Source of the DNA: Reticulitermes lucifugus
Lineage: Eukaryota; Arthropoda; Insecta; Blattodea; Rhinotermitidae
Reading direction: 5' to 3'
NCBI GenBank assembly: GCA_026260175.1
Contig: JAKCWW010000373.1
Coordinates: 33,186-97,185, forward strand
Length of the DNA stretch: 64,000 nt
Shown: one piece after another, positions 11,931 to 22,795 of the stretch
How the letters are laid out: each line of letters begins with the position of its first letter
Position numbering within the stretch: the stretch's first letter is position 1
Notes under the pieces: generated by a model
Database searches by the model: none
Seen by the model: only the letters and a program-made list of their open reading frames with translations
What the model was told of the DNA's origin: nothing
Program-made: the position numbers and the translations under genes

Positions 11931-12930
11931 AGACCATTACAGCATTATTTGCTAATAAGGAGGCTGGTCTGGAAGTAAAGGCGGTGAAAACTAAGTGTGT
12001 GTTACTGCCTCGTCAACAGAAATTAGAACGAAGTCAAAACGTGAAGGTGGATAATAAATACTCAGAAAGTGTGGCTACTTTGTAATATTTTGGAGTGACA
12101 TTAGTGTATAAAAATTGCATTCTCGAAAAGACTAAGTCCAGATTAACTTTGGCGTTTGCTTGCTGCCTTTTAGTTTAGAATTCTGTGTCCTCCCTGTAAT
12201 ATCTGAAAACGTAAATACTAAAATTAAAAACCGCAATTTATCCTGTTGTTTCATATGGACTTGAAATTTTGTGTCACATTGAGGTTCGTCGGGAAGAGGA
12301 TGCTGAGGAAGATACTTGGGTCTAAGGGAGAGGAAGTTATAAGCAGCTTGAGAAAATTGCATAATGAGGAGCTACGTTATATGTACTCGTCGCCATATTT
12401 ATTACCACCATTAAATCGGGGATAATGAGTTGGGCGGGGCGTAGGAGAGAGTGAAATGCGTAAGGAGTTTTGGTGGAGAAACCTGAAGGAAAGAGACTAC
12501 TTGGAAGACACAGGCGTAGATGGGAGGTAAAGTTATCCGTATGCACACGTATATACGGGATTTGGAAGTATGGCTGCATTTATTCTTAACCTCAGCACCA
12601 GACGAAGTTGAATAGCCGACCTCACGCCCCGGCTGCTTTACCTCCAAGGAACGAGGTCCCGGTACCCGTTGAGTGGGAGGTTGGTTGGGCCACAGAGCTA
12701 GTCTGGACTTTTTGCAGAGAGATAGATCGTTTCCCCGACTGGATACTAACCCCGGATTGCCCAGCCCGTAGCCTAGTCACTGTACTGACTACGCTACCCG
12801 CAAGTGATAGGATGATATTAAAATGGATCTTAAAGAAATGGGATGGTGTGGACGGGATTTATCTGCCTCGTGATGGGAACCAGTGGCAAGCTTTTGTGTA
12901 CAAGGTAATGAACCTTCAGGTTCCATAAAA
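11931..12930 (+). pseudogene. LINE family L-A reverse transcriptase C-terminal half, split by a SINE
   Basis: Broken frames give KEAGLEVKAVKTKCVLLPRQ, YFGVTLVYKNCILEKTKSRL, KILGSKGEEVISSLRKLHNE and ELRYMYSSP. After the SINE they continue as DGIYLPRDGNQWQAFVYKVM, then NLQVP and a stop at 12926-12928. These match the end of a widespread insect endonuclease-reverse transcriptase LINE (SRDQ, HNEEL..LYSSPN, LAQDRD.WRALVN.VMNLRVP). Several frameshifts and stops show it is dead. Confidence 0.85.
12530..12808 (-). repeat. tRNA-derived SINE, family 1, inserted in the LINE
   Basis: Minus-strand copy: tail side at 12530-12600 (taaagtt... cattcttaacctc-like) and head side at 12730-12808 with accccggattgcccagcc and actgactacgctaccc, the complements of the B and A boxes. 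The LINE sequence gatgggagg stops before it and gataggatgatattaaaatg resumes after it. Confidence 0.85.
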
Positions 12931-15857
12931 TGCATGGAATTTTTTGACTAGTTGAGGAACCATTAGCTTCTCAAGGGCAACTCTGTTACGTGGAGTTTCT
13001 GAGTTTCTTTGTTTGTTAGTTGCGTATTCCAGAAAGTTTAAAATAAATAATTTGAAGTTATCGTGGAGGACAAAACAAGGAACGAAATTATTTCAATATT
13101 GACCTTAGTTTTAATGTACTACGTAAATTTAAACGTGATTTAACGATTGTGGCAGTATGCCAATTTTAGCCATGTGCCAATAAAAGAATCTCCTCAGTTT
13201 ATTCGCAAACAACGAAGCGAGTGTTAACTTGTCGCTAATGCATAAATGCCTGCAGTAAGATGAGCCTTGTTCCGGTAGGTGCACTGAATTTGTTACCGTA
13301 TGTGGCCGCACTGAGGTGCCTGCTTGGACGCGACAATCCGAGGCCATCCTTCGCTATATGACAAATGTAGAACAGCTGAAACGTCTCACGTAACGTGACA
13401 CAGTGAAATCAATATACATAATGTGTGACGCCCATGCAGTTCAGTGCCCCTTCGTTTTGGCATGTCCTGAGTTCAATGCTAGGACCGCCGACCGGCTGCC
13501 CTGACTGCAAGGTGTTATTGTTTCTTGTAGTCTTTCCAGGAAACTGGTTGGCTGATACTGCCGAACTCGGTTATAACGTCATGAAAGGGGCTGAATAATT
13601 TTTGTCGCTATAAATGAGTATCGTTCTAACCAAGGAGTGTGATAACAATGAAGTCAAATACATCAAGACAAAATACAGGCCTGTAGGCATGTTGCTTAAA
13701 TATTTTACGCTGTGATTTATTTTAAATTTAAATTACAATTAAAATTTGGGGACAACTGTACTATAGTTGTAAATTTTCGTACAGGTTTACAGTAACAAAT
13801 TATTAAAGTAATTACTTGGTACCACGGAATATTTGACGCTATATACGAGGTGTCGCATAAACCAATGTTGTTATAACTGGTTTCGACTCTCTAAAATGTG
13901 ACCCGTTCCTTTTACATTGTTGTCACCTTATCATTCCTACAATACTTCCATAAAATTCGCGTAGTTAAGAAGTCACCGCTAAACAAAGACACGTAAGTCA
14001 CCATCGTTGGTTGCTGTACCTGTACAGAAAGCGTGTCAGCAAGTATAAAGTATTTAGTGTTCAAACACATATGCTGACTTTTATCACAAATTGCTTTTAG
14101 GTCTTATATTATTTTATTGCCACCGTGTACTTATTGAAAATTATAACTGATTAAAAAACTAACACAGTGTACATAATAAAATAAATTTTTGACAAACAAA
14201 TTTATTCCACTGTCCCAAAATTTCTTGTAGGCCTATTATATGTATTGTGTTGGTATTAATCAGTTATACGTTTGTGTCTATAGTATTTCTTCGTTCAACA
14301 ATGTTTCACGTGATGTCAGTGTTCCGTTACATTTGCAACGAAAAGTTAACCTAACAGAAGTGCTGTATTTTTTAAGTTCCATCGCTCACCGTACAAAATT
14401 TACACATCCTAGCTTGAATTGCTGTGGTTGCTTTATGGCATTTCACGTTAGCATGGCGGGCGGGCGCAATGAAGATGATGATACAGTGCCAGCAGCATGT
14501 CGTGCATACCGAATTTCACGAATATGTGGAGTTATGTGTGAGTTTCGTAAACTGCGCAACCTTGAATTCGATTTATGCTATAAGGGGCGGCACGGCTTGA
14601 CGGGAGAAGTGTCGGACTCGTCTGCTTGAGCCCGCGCTTTCGAAAAGAAACTCACTATATCGTATTGATTTCCGTAATTGAATCTGCGAACGTTGGACAG
14701 ACATAGCTCCTCACCAGTAAAATGGAAGTACCTTACAAACATCAGAATTCAAAAGTCGTATGTTTTCAGAACAAGCACAATATTGGAAAAAACGAGGCCA
14801 TTCGATTCCTTGATTAAAGAGTTATCTATTTTCCAATAGCGTGAAGAGTGTTCTCTTCTTCCTATTATTACCCATTGCACGTATTACACGTTCCTGACGA
14901 CTGCCATACATTTTCAGTCCCTCACAGTAGTGAATCTATAAACCGAACGTGATGCTACATTTTCTGTGTCAATAGCGTTATCGAGAGAACGTGTGATTCA
15001 GTGCTCGTAACGTGAAATAATGTTCCATGGAATTCCTTTAGCCCCCCACAGCTAAGCGTTTATGAAGCCTCTCTATTACATCTAGGACAATTTAATGTTC
15101 AGCTGTAGCAATGGAAATTTCTGGGGTAGGCATCACGGTTGCTATAGCAGAAAGGAAACGTGCTGCGTCAGACGGAAAACACTATTAAGCCACGAGAGCT
15201 CTGTAAAACGCCGAATGTGTGTCTGCCTCGAATTACTGAAGGCATCTTGACCGTTTAGTGACGCTCTTCATTCGATTCAGCTTGTTTCTGTATTTGAAGA
15301 TTGCAACGGAACGTTGTAGTCCTGTCGTTTTTCTGATTGAACATGTCTCGGGTTCGAGTCTTGGTGCAGAAATAATCTACCTGGATTTTTACGTTTCGCG
15401 ATTTTCCATGGTCCCGCCATGAATATATCGCGTTAATGCCATAGATAAAACTTATCTGTCGCATGAATCAAGATTCAGAATCAGCATTATATACGAGACG
15501 AAAAAGGAATGAAAACAGTATTTAGCGCAATTACCGTATACCGTCTCTCAGCTCATACTCGATGCTTTGTCTTCCTATGTCCCGCCTCACTAGCTATACA
15601 AAATTCATACTTACTTGTTTACTGCAGCTGTGTCTCGCCTTTGTGACGCCTGACAACAGGACGTGACAGGACGATGGAAAAAAAATACATAATGAAAAGC
15701 TTCACATTTTGTAGACTGACCACTTGTTATGGTCTATTGCAGCGACCGCGCGGTCTAACGTATTTACTGTTTTCGTCCGAAAGGAATCCTACCAAATGTC
15801 TTGCTTCGTGGCGTCAGACTTAATGCTGACTGGAAGAGGCCAGAAGGCTTAATAGCA
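12931..15857. other. No recognised gene; one unrecognised 129-codon frame
   Basis: Apart from a LINE-tail UTR remnant to about 13015, I see no repeat with clear ends. A + strand frame at 14240-14629 (129 codons) has no motif I know. Its first half is low-information and its second half is Arg/Cys-rich, so it is probably chance. Confidence 0.35.
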
Positions 15858-15957
15858 GCCGGAATGGCGTAGTGCGTATAGTGGCTAGGCTACGGGCTGG
15901 ACGGTCCGGTGTCCGAATCCCGGCAGGGCAGGAGATTTTTCTCTCCTCCGACTTCCG
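15858..15957 (+). repeat. SINE family 1, head only
   Basis: ggaatggcgtagtgcgtata (A-box side), tagcgggctgg-like spacer and tgtccgaatcccggcaggg (B box). It stops after cctccgacttccg, so the body is missing. Confidence 0.75.
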
Positions 15958-16269
15958 TGTTTGTTTCTTGCAGTGCAGTAGCTTGCATGTAAGCTGAAAT
16001 GCGTTGTAGAAGACGGAAACAGTTTAATTGTATCAGGACAATTCTATCGTATCAGACCCTGACAATTCTCTTAACTTCTTGTCAGTAGGAGATACACAGT
16101 GACTCACCACTAGATGTCTGAACTTCAAAATGTTATTCCTGTAGACATTCCACCCAGAAATGTCATATAGGCATATATCCAATTCTTATGGGTTACGTAT
16201 TTATCATTACATGAGTGTTAAAGGGTTAAGAATAAGCTAAGTGGTAGTTACATTCTGTTTTTATTGCTG

Positions 16270-16623
16270 AGTTTACAATAAATGTTCAACGTGACCACCG
16301 TCAGCCTCAGTACACATTATGGCACATCTGTGAAGACGAACTAGTATCCGTTCCCTAGCCGATAGATCGGTCTTGGTGGTCTACGACGTTGGCCATCCAG
16401 ATCTCCAGACTTCGGTTCCTTAGATTTTATGTGTGTGGTCCCATGAACGGTATGGTGTACCAGGAAAAACGGAAACACGAGGTACGTAGTTCCGTCGCAT
16501 TTGGGATCCTGCAACCCATGTAAAGGACAATCGCAAGGAACTGAAGCGAGCTACACGCTCGTTTCACGTGCATGCCATGGTGTGAACTGAGGCTGAAGGT
16601 GGGTATTTTGAGCACTTATTGTA
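16270..16623. mobile_element. Two mariner-like transposase ends in opposite orientation
   Basis: The plus strand 16370-16623 gives RRWPSRSPDFGSLDF, then DPATHVKDNRKELKRATRSF, HVHAMV and EGGYFEHLL with a stop. SPD..(P)LDF is the third catalytic Asp region of mariner/Tc1-type transposases. The minus strand 16274-16330 gives CAIMCTEADGGHVEHLL and a stop, the same terminus from a second copy. The two termini point away from each other. Confidence 0.75.
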
Positions 16624-17346
16624 AATACAGGAATTAAAACTTTATTGAATTACTTGATCGCCTAGTCTTATTTTTTTAACATTCAGGTAATAATAAATCA
16701 GTAACCCTGGGAATGACCACAGTAATTACCCTGCAAATATGAAGCCCCTTGCGTGTGTGTATCTCTGTGGCGTGTGTTTCTGTGTATGTCTTCATGTCCA
16801 TAAATTTCCATGACAGAATGATTAACATATTTTATTATTCCAGTACAGTTTATTTACGAAACACTAGGGCGAATAATAGGCACTTTCGGTGCTTTAGTTA
16901 TAAATACGTTTTCGAACATCTTGATAGAAGCAAAATGAAAGCCACAGGAAGGCTTTTGTAAACATCTGTTTACTCGTCTTGAGGTACGCCTTTTCACTTT
17001 TTTTTCGCTCTCTGGGAGTTATCGAGGTCTTCAATCGATTGCAGTTTCGTACGTCTAAACAGTGCAGCCTACTGTAGAGCTCCTTGCTTAGAATTCGTAT
17101 AGGGCGTGGTTTGACCCAGCGAATAACATTTGTGAGTGAGTGAGGTATAGATATCCAAGAATCGTGGAGGGAAATTGCTGTATCAGACTCGTGCAGGAAA
17201 TGAAACTCGTGTCAGCGATATCCTTCTCAATCCGCTGTATCTAGGAAACGTCTGCTTGTTCTCACGAATACAAGATATGGATAGACATGCGCTCTGGAAG
17301 CAGAACAATGGCAATGAATACGTGTCAGCTTATTTTCCAAATGAGC

Positions 17347-17890
17347 TGTTTTAGGCGCGTTCGCAAAATTGCGAAAAGCGACTATTGGCTTTGTCATGTC
17401 TGTCTGTCTAGGCTTTCGTCTGTCTGTGTGTCTGTCCGTCCTTCCGCATGGAACAACTCGGCCCCCACTGAACGAATTTTCATGAAATTTCATGTTTGAG
17501 TGTTTTTCTAAAGACTGTTGAGAAAATTCAAGTTTCATTAAAATGTGACAACAACAACGGTTACTTGACATGAACGACCTGTGTACATTTATGATAATAT
17601 GTCCCTAAATTGTTAGAATGAGAAATGTCTCAAACAGGAGTTGTAGAAAAAATCAAAACACACATTTTGTGTTCAAAAACTTTTGCCCGAAAGTCGTGCC
17701 GTTTATGAGATAATGTGGAAAAATACCGTACAGCCAGACAGGCCACATACGACAATATAATACGGCACATGCGCTTTGCATGCTGGATAACTAAGGCTAC
17801 AGACACACTCAGAATATGTAATACTTATTGATTTCCCACTGCAACAATGGATACGTGAACGCGCCTGAATGTTACGTTATACGTGTATTA
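17347..17890 (+). repeat. Unclassified ~560-bp repeat, copy 3
   Basis: Collinear with 9375-9935 along its whole length: gcgttcgcaaaattgcgaaa, TGTC/TCCG-rich segment, gcatggaacaactcggcccc, ttcaagtttcattaaaatg, 'acagccagacaggccaca', cgaacgcgcctgaatgttac-like end. Confidence 0.8.
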
Positions 17891-18179
17891 CCTATTTTGT
17901 TTTTTGCATGCGCGCTTGCTTTGTATATCTGTTTATTGCAGATTTTTATGAAATTAACCAATTTTACTTATAGTGTACGTCATAGAGCTTAATATTCTGC
18001 TTTTCGTAAATTTAGTGACACCTACAGCCAATAAACTGCGTAAAGGTTAACAAGGGGTGATCATTTCAGTTGAGAGCCCTTCAAAATAACCGACATCTTT
18101 GAGTAGCAAAGAACTCGAAGCATGCAGACCTGTACTAACATTACACTGCTGTACAACCGCTGACGCCATGTAGCAGAGT

Positions 18180-18372
18180 CCTACTTGAGAAGCTGATCGT
18201 TCCACAGCTAATGAAATTCTCCGCATTTTATGGAACCCGAAAGTTCAGTACCGTGTTCACAAGAGCCCGCCACTTGCCTTTATCGCGAGTCAGACCAGCC
18301 CACTCCACGCCTTCCCATTCTATTTCATTAAGATGTATATTAATAGTATCCTTCAATCTGTGCCTAGGTATT
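18180..18372 (-). mobile_element. LINE 3' tail, family L-A
   Basis: Minus-strand reading GIPRHRLKDTINIHLNEIEW, EGVEWAGLTRDKGKWRALVN, TVLNFRVP and a stop at 18228-18230. The start of the 3' UTR follows (atgcggagaatttc...). Confidence 0.85.
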
Positions 18373-19083
18373 CCATATATCAGTATCAGAAGACAATAGT
18401 TCGTGCGCAATGCCGTAGTGGAGCATAGAAACATGGCGTTTAATATAATGGATCATGTAATTTATTATGGGGCATTGTGTGAAGTTGAGTCTTTAAAAAC
18501 CATAGAAAATGAAATTTACATCCTCTTTGATTGCTATAACGCCCGATAATAATGATTCGTATGGGAGCTTGAGAAAATTGACAGGGAGAATGGGAACATA
18601 AAACTCGTACTAATACATGGTAGTCGTTCGATTGTTCTGATTGGCTGTCCTTTGGCAGAAATTGGCGCGAAAGTGAAAGCACCCCTACTCAAGTCACTGC
18701 AGAGTCCTTCGCCACGGACTGCAGTGCTTTACTAAACGTGTGTGAGAGCTGCGAAGACGCGAACAAGCAGTCTGAATGGAAGTCACGAAGCCTACGTCAC
18801 TGTTCTGTAGACTTCTAGTCCAACAGATATGTTTCTGCGTTGTTTATTTTATTTCATTTTATTTTTGAGAAGAATTCATCACCGAAGTACAGATTCTGTA
18901 TGATATAGCCTCAAAATATGAGTCATCGACACACTTCTAATTGCCGTACAGTTCTTTATACTATTAAAACTACTAAAAATGGGCAATTAATTTCACGTTG
19001 TGTTCACCGTGCAACTTGACATTAATTTTCAGTTTTTTGAACCAACGAATGCAATTTTTTATTTTCGTATTTCTGTTCAATTC

Positions 19084-19127
19084 ACCCTACATATGTTTCG
19101 GCCGTGACTCGGTCATCATCAGGAGTA
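19084..19127 (-). ncRNA. Hammerhead-like motif (arm copy)
   Basis: Minus strand: ctgatga, stem gaccg/cggcc with one mismatch and loop agtca, gaaac, atatgta. The outer strands actc/gggt pair with one G-U. It is the mirror copy of 19425-19469. Confidence 0.6.
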
Positions 19128-19424
19128 CATTGATAAGTTCACTTCACTGTTCACTGGTCCATTTGGTATTATCACAGCACTGTTGCACTGTTTAAGGTTA
19201 TTATTTACATTAACAATCACCAGTATACAAAATTTCTTCAAGTAGTTTCTTGAAATGTCTTGGTGCATATAGTATGTCTCTTGCGTTTCAAGTATATAGT
19301 ATAGCACTATAAATTGTGAATATAGAGCACTATGTCGTTGGTAGTTGTTGAAATCGTTAAAATTATTAAAATTATTATTATTAAAATTGTTAAAATTGCT
19401 GGCAGTGAAGTGAACTTATCAGTA

Positions 19425-19469
19425 TACCCCTGATGATGGCCGAGTCACGGCCGAAACATATGTAGGGTA
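19425..19469 (+). ncRNA. Hammerhead-like self-cleaving RNA motif, well preserved
   Basis: Outer stem TACCC (19425-19429) with GGGTA (19465-19469), all five pairs. Core CTGATGA 19430-19436, one extra T, stem II GGCCG/CGGCC with loop AGTCA, GAAA 19453-19456, short CATATG, then TA at the expected cleavage place. This is a type-I layout with a minimal stem III, as described for Penelope-like elements. The extra base before stem II departs from the textbook consensus. Confidence 0.65.
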
Positions 19470-19689
19470 AATTGAACAGAAATACGAAAATAAAAAAAAG
19501 TGCATTCGTTGGTTCAAAAAACTGAAAAATAAAAATGGGCAATTTTAAGTATTTCATAGCTTACTGTCTGAGTACGGAAGGCCGATGGTAGCTTCCCCAC
19601 TTTACCTACCAGCGTAACTGAACCGTGTAATACAAAGTTCCCTTCCACCACTTTACCCTACCATCTTCCTTCAGTACTCAGACAGTACG

Positions 19690-19970
19690 CAGTGTTCAGA
19701 TATGTCTAATCGGGTCTATCTCCATACAAAATTTCACTTGCCGGGCTCTGATAGTCCCTTAATTATCACCATAAAACCAGAAGCTAAAAGTAAGTTTCAT
19801 ACACCGCCATGTTGTTACGTTGTTTTATATTTTACAGAAATATTACGTGAACATACGTTCATATTAAGATCTATCACCATGGCGCTAGTGTTGCTCCCGC
19901 CTCACAAGTTTGCTCATCCGATATGTTCTTATTACTGGTTGCAGGAAATGAAAAGATTACAATGTTGAAG
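19690..19970 (-). repeat. Old interspersed repeat, unclassified
   Basis: The minus strand shares gtgaaattttgtatggagat and a gcaaacttgtgaggcgggag segment with 4790-5270 and 46110-46350. No protein recognised. Confidence 0.4.
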
Positions 19971-20481
19971 TGGCCTCCATTGGTATAATGTTCTTAGCAG
20001 GTTTTGGGAAACTGTCTAAGGAGCTAAAATACGACACACACACTGACAACTTAGTGGTCTCATAGGCCTACCTTTTTTTCTTTTGTTCTAAGGAAGGAAA
20101 GTTGACTAAAATGCTTCCTTACGGAGTGCATCTCATACATCAGCTGTTGCCAGCAGACTTATTATGCATCTACAGGGAGTATTGTTTTATCGTGTCCCTG
20201 AGCACGGCAGCTGTCACGGAAACATTATCGCATAGGAAGCTGGCAGATAACACTTCCAGGGCACTGTGCCGTACACTAGCTATAGCTGTAACGGAGCCGG
20301 CATCAGCAGTCCACTGTATGAATGTATTTACTGGTACTAAAACAACTTAACTCACACAAAACCTGCGTTTTATAAAATGTTGGAAAATTAACAACGCTTC
20401 ATATGAAAATACATTATGTAACGTACAACCTTCAACCGCCAAAGCAAGATTAGATATACACGATGTAGCTGGAGTTTTTAA

Positions 20482-21176
20482 AAACTTTCAGGGGTTGTAG
20501 GGTGATCAAAGGGGCAATTTGATACCGGGAACATGTGGTCGGAAACGTCTGTTTCACACCGAAATCGGCGTCGGTTCTGCGGCTGAGAAAGTAGGCAACC
20601 CCTGAGAGCTGACTTCGGAGATCAGCGCAATTTTTAAATTTTTTGTTTCACTTTCATGATGTCTCTTGGTTTTTTATATTGTTTTTGATGGTATTATTTT
20701 CAGTTACTTCACAAGAGCTGTTCGAAGTGGCGGCCACTGCTTTCATTGTAAGCATTGCAGCGACGCATAATGTTCTGGCGTAGCCTGTCGAGCATACCTG
20801 GCGTGTTCTGAATAGTTGCACAGGCTGGTAGAATTATAGCTGCCAGATTCTCTTCTCTTTCAACAGAAGTCTCATAAATGAGAGTGTGGAGGTGACCTCA
20901 CATGAAGAAGTCAAGCGGGGTCAGGTCAGAGGATCGCGGTGAACGTGCGACTCCCCCTTCTCCTCCAGTCCAAGGATCACGAAGTACTGCGTCCAGGTGA
21001 TTTCGCACAGCATGCGTAAAATGGGCGCAGGCACCATGTGCTGCAACAACATGCGCGGGTTGCCTACTTTCCTAGCCTCAGTACCGACGCCCATTTCGGT
21101 ATGGAGACGTCTCCTACTACATGTCCTGTGTCTCCAATTGTCCCCCTTTGACCCCCTATAAGCCCTGAAAAGTTTG
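20482..21176 (-). mobile_element. mariner-like element with ~120-bp terminal inverted repeats, internally deleted
   Basis: Left arm 20482-20602 and right arm 21057-21176 are inverted copies (aactttcaggg, gtcaaaggggcaatt-like, accgaaatcggcgtcggt, gaaagtaggcaacc). On the minus strand from about 20960 to 20709 a transposase end reads SPRSSDLTPLDFFM, GHLHTLIYETSVEREENLAA, then MLDRLRQNIMRRCNAYNESS and GRHFEQLL with a stop. DLTPLDFF carries the last catalytic Asp. A stop follows DFFM and the N-terminal two thirds are missing. Confidence 0.8.
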
Positions 21177-21344
21177 TAACAACTCTTCAATAGCATCCAG
21201 TATGTTTTAGCGCTTTTAGTGTTGTAAGATACAGTTGTCTATATAACAGGTGTATATGTCAATACGTGTACGAATTGATGGACCTGTCTCTTTAGATGGG
21301 AAATACGCTTGGCATGAAATTGTAGGTTCACTTTATCATGCCTT

Positions 21345-21392
21345 GGTCTGAAGATGGCAATTTACTTGCGGAAACATGTACCTAGGGGTCTT
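21345..21392 (+). ncRNA. Degraded hammerhead-like motif
   Basis: ctgaagatggcaa, loop, ttgc, then gaaacatgta. Outer strands ggt/acc. Stem II is imperfect, so this is a fossil. Confidence 0.35.
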
Positions 21393-21769
21393 CAACCCAC
21401 GGTTGAGAGAGAGGTTTGTCCTCATAACGACACTGACATCCGTCTCCTTTATTACGCAGTAACATGATGCAGCGGCTTCGGTGCGCGGGATAAACTGCGA
21501 CTGTTTTCTTTAGCCTAATTACAGTTAATACTCATAGGTGTGAACCGAATTTTCAAATAATGTTTAGAGAACTTATGTTCTCATTTTAATACGCGGGAAA
21601 ATTTAAGAAAATACATTTAAAATGTAAGAAGGTGCGATTCTCGGAATTAAAATTCTGGCTACTGGTAATACATATCGTCTTGGGCAACAGCCATTTTTAT
21701 AAACTGGACAACTGGCCCCAAAAACTGTATGTTTCTCGTTTCAACCTACTTTTCCATAAATGAGGGGCA

Positions 21770-22010
21770 GTGGTGTATATGTGTCCTATGTCTGTGTGTC
21801 CGTCATTTCAATTTTTGAACCAGTAGATCGATTTTCATGTAGTATGAACATTATACCAATAGATCCCAACCCAAAGACGTAATTGTTACTTTCTGTGGTC
21901 GGAAATAACAGTACGGTGGGAGGCGGAACGCAGTCTTAAGTCTTATGCTTTGTCTACGTGATTTAATTTCGTAACAGTATTCACCAAGAGGAGGAAATTT
22001 ATATACTTCT
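21770..22010. repeat. Possible old interspersed repeat
   Basis: Has the 'tttgaaccagtagatcgatt / ttcatgtagtatgaac' signature seen in similar form at 46110-46200 (tttgaactagatgactgatt, ttcacgaaacttgatgtaaac). Ends not defined. Confidence 0.4.
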
Positions 22011-22605
22011 TTCAGTAGGAAGGTAGGCTTTATGAGTTCTGACCGCAATTCCTTGTGTTGTAATGAAAAGGATGAGTCTCTTAACTTTTAACCATTCTGA
22101 CGCATCTACTTCACAGGGTGAAACACGTGTTCACAAAACGGTCTGTGATCTTGATATCATAATAATTACATCTGTAGCGCAGAATATCTGTGTTGTAGAG
22201 AAAATGTCGCTATCAATATATCTACTAAACTTGGTTAGTTTGTAAAGTTTTCATATGGTTTATTTAACATGCTGACGTCACGAATAATCCCTACATTTGC
22301 AGCGGCTTTGAATCATTAAAAGAAACAAACCGGCTTCGTAGGGCCTTAAGTGTCTTGCTCTATAATGTTAAATTAATAATGATTGTAGGCCTTCATAGTG
22401 TTATTTCGTTATGCCCGTAATGAATCAACAAATATTTATTACTTGTCAAATTGTACAAAAGACTGCGTCTGCCAACACCAGGTGTTTAGCAGTTCACAGC
22501 CTACATGTCTAGTTGTGTGAACGGTATTTTTAAACATTCAGGTCCTCAGTGCACCACCCGTATTTACAAATATTAAAACCTTCCTTCAAAGCCTGAAAAA
22601 CCAAA

Positions 22606-22795
22606 TATCTTTCCAGATGTTATTTATTTCTATAACCAACAAGTATTGCACTAATTCTATTAATACTGTTATATCACTAGTATAGTGATAGAATAGTATT
22701 AATAGAATTAGTGCAATACTTGTTGGTTATAGAAATAATTAACATTATAATGTTGCACGGTGAAAACAAAGCCAAATTTATCTTTCCAGATGTTA
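22606..22795. repeat. Near-perfect 55-bp palindrome between 17-bp direct repeats
   Basis: Arms 22625-22679 and 22683-22737 pair with two mismatches and a 3-nt centre. Outside them lie tatctttccagatgtta at 22606-22622 and 22779-22795. The direct repeats suggest an inserted foldback element, though 17 bp is long for a DNA-transposon target duplication. Confidence 0.85.

Larger units (their letters stand above)
18973..19543. mobile_element. Inverted-arm, hammerhead-bearing insertion with target duplication
   Basis: Direct repeats aaaaatgggcaatt flank it (about 18974-18988 and 19529-19543). Inverted arms of about 125 nt run 19025-19150 and 19410-19533 (ttttttgaaccaacgaatgc and its complement). 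Each arm carries one hammerhead-like motif: minus strand 19084-19127 and plus strand 19425-19469. Inverted copies of one terminal unit with hammerheads are known from Penelope-like retroelements; no reverse transcriptase remains here. Confidence 0.8.

Noticed and set aside
14240-14629. 129-codon plus-strand frame
   Set aside because: No recognisable motif, no splice or promoter context, and a chance-like composition; kept only as a note in the region entry.
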